A stretch of 64,000 bases of DNA from Pseudoalteromonas luteoviolacea (GTDB lineage Bacteria; Pseudomonadota; Gammaproteobacteria; Enterobacterales; Alteromonadaceae). The notes under the pieces were generated by a model. That model was not told the origin of the DNA. It worked only from the letters and a program-made list of their open reading frames with translations, and searched no databases. The position numbers and the translations under genes are program-made. Below, piece after piece: positions 62,150 through 64,000 of the stretch; position 1 is the stretch's first letter, and every line of letters begins with the position of its first letter. The stretch covers positions 124,001-188,000 of the forward strand of contig NZ_JAGJEH010000001.1 in the NCBI RefSeq assembly GCF_018100925.1, in the 5' to 3' direction.

Positions 62150-62539
62150 ATGAAAAAAAGTCCATTAAATGAGTTAGGATGCTGGCGTGAGCTTTCTACT
62201 GGCGGCAAAGAACTGTGGCTTCAGAGCACATGCGATAGGTTCTTTCATGATGAATCCTTTATCATTGAGAGTATGGCGAATAGAGTCATTGAAATCGACG
62301 GTGAACTCATTAATGAGCCGCTTGATTTCTTCTGCCTGATTGGCGAGATGGTTAATGGAGCAGAAGGGTACTTTGGTCAGTGTTTCCAAAGTTTTGATGA
62401 TTGCTTATTTGGAGGGTTTGGCATTGAATTTCCAAGTACCATCGTGTGGAAAAACTTCTTGGCAACTGAAAAGTTGTTACCTAATTTCTGCAATGACATC
62501 GTGGCAGCAATTCAATCAGTTCATGAACGTCAGTCATGA
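62150..62539 (+). CDS. Barstar-family (ribonuclease inhibitor-like) protein
   Basis: 129 residues with AGGAATA before the ATG. Residues about 40-110 follow the barstar fold order: strand RVIEIDGELI, helix LDFFCLIGEMVNGAEGYFGQCF, the conserved SFDDCLFGGF (barstar WDCLTG region) and strand STIVWKNF (barstar LVLEWRQF). Barstar-type proteins inhibit secreted barnase-like RNases and act as immunity proteins. No barnase-like toxin is in the window, so it may be an orphan immunity gene in an accessory region. Confidence 0.75.
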   Translation: MKKSPLNELGCWRELSTGGKELWLQSTCDRFFHDESFIIESMANRVIEIDGELINEPLDFFCLIGEMVNGAEGYFGQCFQSFDDCLFGGFGIEFPSTIVWKNFLATEKLLPNFCNDIVAAIQSVHERQS

Positions 62540-62670
62540 TATGAAGGCACACAACAAGCGATACAGCTAGTAATTGAGGATAAGGACTAATAAGGCCTTT
62601 AAAATCAGGTTTATAGGGTTTGGCATCGCATTATTGTAGTAAACACTTTACTTTCCATTTTTACCTCCTC

Positions 62671-62785
62671 TTCAATGACAAATATTTAAATTAGAGTTGT
62701 CCAGTTTTGCTCGATATACAGCAGGTGTCAGATCGCCAAGACTGTCATGTGTGCGTCCTTCGTTACGACTCAACCGTCAATGCTG
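62671..62785 (-). mobile_element. 3' remnant of an IS3-family transposase (OrfB C-terminus)
   Basis: On the minus strand the fragment reads NEGRTHDSLGDLTPAVYRAK, then LDNSNLNICH and a TGA at 62671-62673. The SLGDLTPAVYRA stretch is the typical end of IS3-family integrase-type transposases (RPHSALG..TPAEYR). About 30 codons survive; the DDE core is absent. The rest (62786-62980) has no transposase similarity that I can see. Confidence 0.8.
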
Positions 62786-62980
62786 AACACTTCTTTCACT
62801 TGAGTGAGTTTTTTAACTTTTTAGATTGCATCACCACAAGCATCGCTAAGGTTTTTCAGCAAAGGGAGCCGCGGCAAATGTGACGACCCAGCTAGATAAA
62901 GCGTTACGACTGCTCACAGTTTCTCACATTAAAAGCATTTATAGTTTCACTGACTTTATTTGCTAAGGAAACAGCTCATC

Positions 62981-64000
62981 ATGAAAAAGTATAATTTTTG
63001 GGTATTATTAGTCGTATTTATTTTCGTCTCTTTATTATCTGCTTGTAACAACAATCAGTCGCAAAATGATCTCCAATATACAACGCATACCTTCGATTCA
63101 CTCAACCATCAACTCGTTGGCCGTCTTTATAAACCAAAACATCACACGGCATTTGATCCAATTGTCATTTTCGTTCACGGTGATGGTGCTATGGACAGCA
63201 CAGCTAAGAGCTTTTACCTCCCGATAACCGAATCATTAGCCGCTAAAAATATTGCTACTTTTTCTTGGAACAAACCGGGGGTTGGCGAATCACAAGGCAA
63301 TTGGTTATCGCAATCTATGAAAGAGAGAGCTACTGAAGTACAAGATGCGATTCAATATCTTCGTGTAGCGGGTTACCAACAAAGCCAGATTGGTTTACTT
63401 GGTTTTAGCCAAGCAAGTTGGGTATTTGCAAACTTGCACAATGAATCGCAACTCGATTTTATGGTGCTTGTTGGCGGTGCGGCTAATTGGTTGTCTCAGA
63501 GCCAATATAGTATGTGGATCCGTTTGGTGGATGAAGGAACAATTAGCGCTGACGACCTAGCTGCAATCGAGCGTATTAATCAGCTAACCGCCAAAGAGTA
63601 TCAGCTAATAAAAGCTGGGTATGACCATTACCTCGCAGCCCCACTGCATCAGGACCCTTACATGCCTGAGCCGATAAAAGATGAAGCGCGATTTAACTTT
63701 GTTAGAAAAAACATTGATGCAGATGTCTTTGAAGGCTTTAGTAAACTTAATCTTCCCATGCTAGCCATATATGGCGACAGTGACGTGCATGTCGACATTG
63801 AACATAGCCAAATTGAATTTGCGCATGCTTTTGCAAGCTCAAGTCAACAGCATGCCAGTCTAGAGCAGGTGACGATCCGTAATGCCACACATGGCTTGCT
63901 GAGACCTGATTTACCACTAGATGCTCTATTTTCTATAAAAAAGAAGCATTTTTCTCCTAGTGCAATAGAAACCATGGTCGAATGGATTGATTTAAAGCGA
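62981..64000 (+). CDS. Alpha/beta-hydrolase lipoprotein (runs off the window)
   Basis: 340 codons are visible from the ATG at 62981 (AAGGA upstream) and the frame is still open at the window end. A signal peptide with lipobox SLLSAC (Cys22) is followed by the strand IVIFVHGDGAMDS (oxyanion HG motif), FSWNKPGVGESQGNW, the nucleophile elbow LLGFSQAS (Ser in GFSQAS), a probable acid in IYGDSDVHVD and His in NATHGLL. A complete hydrolase triad is therefore present. The class is the esterase/acyl-peptidase-like periplasmic or outer-membrane-anchored hydrolases; the substrate is unknown. Confidence 0.85.
   Translation, partial: MKKYNFWVLLVVFIFVSLLSACNNNQSQNDLQYTTHTFDSLNHQLVGRLYKPKHHTAFDPIVIFVHGDGAMDSTAKSFYLPITESLAAKNIATFSWNKPGVGESQGNWLSQSMKERATEVQDAIQYLRVAGYQQSQIGLLGFSQASWVFANLHNESQLDFMVLVGGAANWLSQSQYSMWIRLVDEGTISADDLAAIERINQLTAKEYQLIKAGYDHYLAAPLHQDPYMPEPIKDEARFNFVRKNIDADVFEGFSKLNLPMLAIYGDSDVHVDIEHSQIEFAHAFASSSQQHASLEQVTIRNATHGLLRPDLPLDALFSIKKKHFSPSAIETMVEWIDLKR

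Overview
The window looks like a chromosomal segment of a marine gammaproteobacterium, most probably Pseudoalteromonas or a close relative in the Alteromonadales. This rests on the protein families seen: a TonB-dependent receptor of the Xanthomonas/Caulobacter type, a chitinase/LPMO/ChiA cluster with CBM5/12 modules, CadC-like regulators with beta-propellers, a DUF5992 protein and PagL. Base composition is moderate to low GC and Shine-Dalgarno sites are clear. No tRNA, rRNA or CRISPR array was seen.

Layout. 1-5.7 kb: the 3' end of a winged-helix/beta-propeller regulator, a small lipoprotein, a Sel1/TonB-C protein and a TonB-dependent receptor. 6-15 kb: a ThrE-like exporter with a decayed duplicate of its own 3' end, a glycosyltransferase behind a LacI-type regulator, a divergent S9-type peptidase homologue that has lost its catalytic serine, the threonine/homoserine exporter RhtA, and a bacterial Bmt5-like methyltransferase with a C2H2-type zinc finger. 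14.8-20.2 kb: a CZB-type soluble chemoreceptor, a diguanylate cyclase, a DUF3429 protein, and ahpC-ahpF behind a 37-bp OxyR-like operator. 20.4-24.1 kb: an orphan MAF-type (flagellin nonulosonate transferase-like) protein followed by two secreted paralogues with tandem AGDSFG hexapeptides; this is the most unusual locus.

25.3-35.7 kb: a chitin-degradation cluster of a multidomain GH18 chitinase (chitodextrinase-like), an AA10 LPMO, ChiA and an M4 metalloprotease. Each carries two CBM5/12 chitin-binding modules, so shell protein and chitin could be attacked together. 35.9-41.6 kb: two divergent leucine-rich-repeat lipoproteins. 41.6-45.9 kb: a DUF418 gene remnant, a short GG-leader peptide gene, an esterase-TPR protein and a CadC-like regulator. 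45.9-55 kb: a TetR/RibD-like divergent pair with a palindromic operator, and a LysR-controlled RND efflux operon (adaptor, pump, outer membrane factor, oxidoreductase). 55-56.4 kb: PagL and an MlaC-like protein.

56.4-64 kb is an accessory-looking region: long gene-poor AT-rich stretches, small orphan genes (DUF5992, two membrane proteins, a NUDIX hydrolase, a FliF-like membrane protein, a small Cys-containing protein, a barstar homologue), degraded coding remnants, the 3' scar of an IS3-family transposase, and an alpha/beta-hydrolase lipoprotein cut by the window end.
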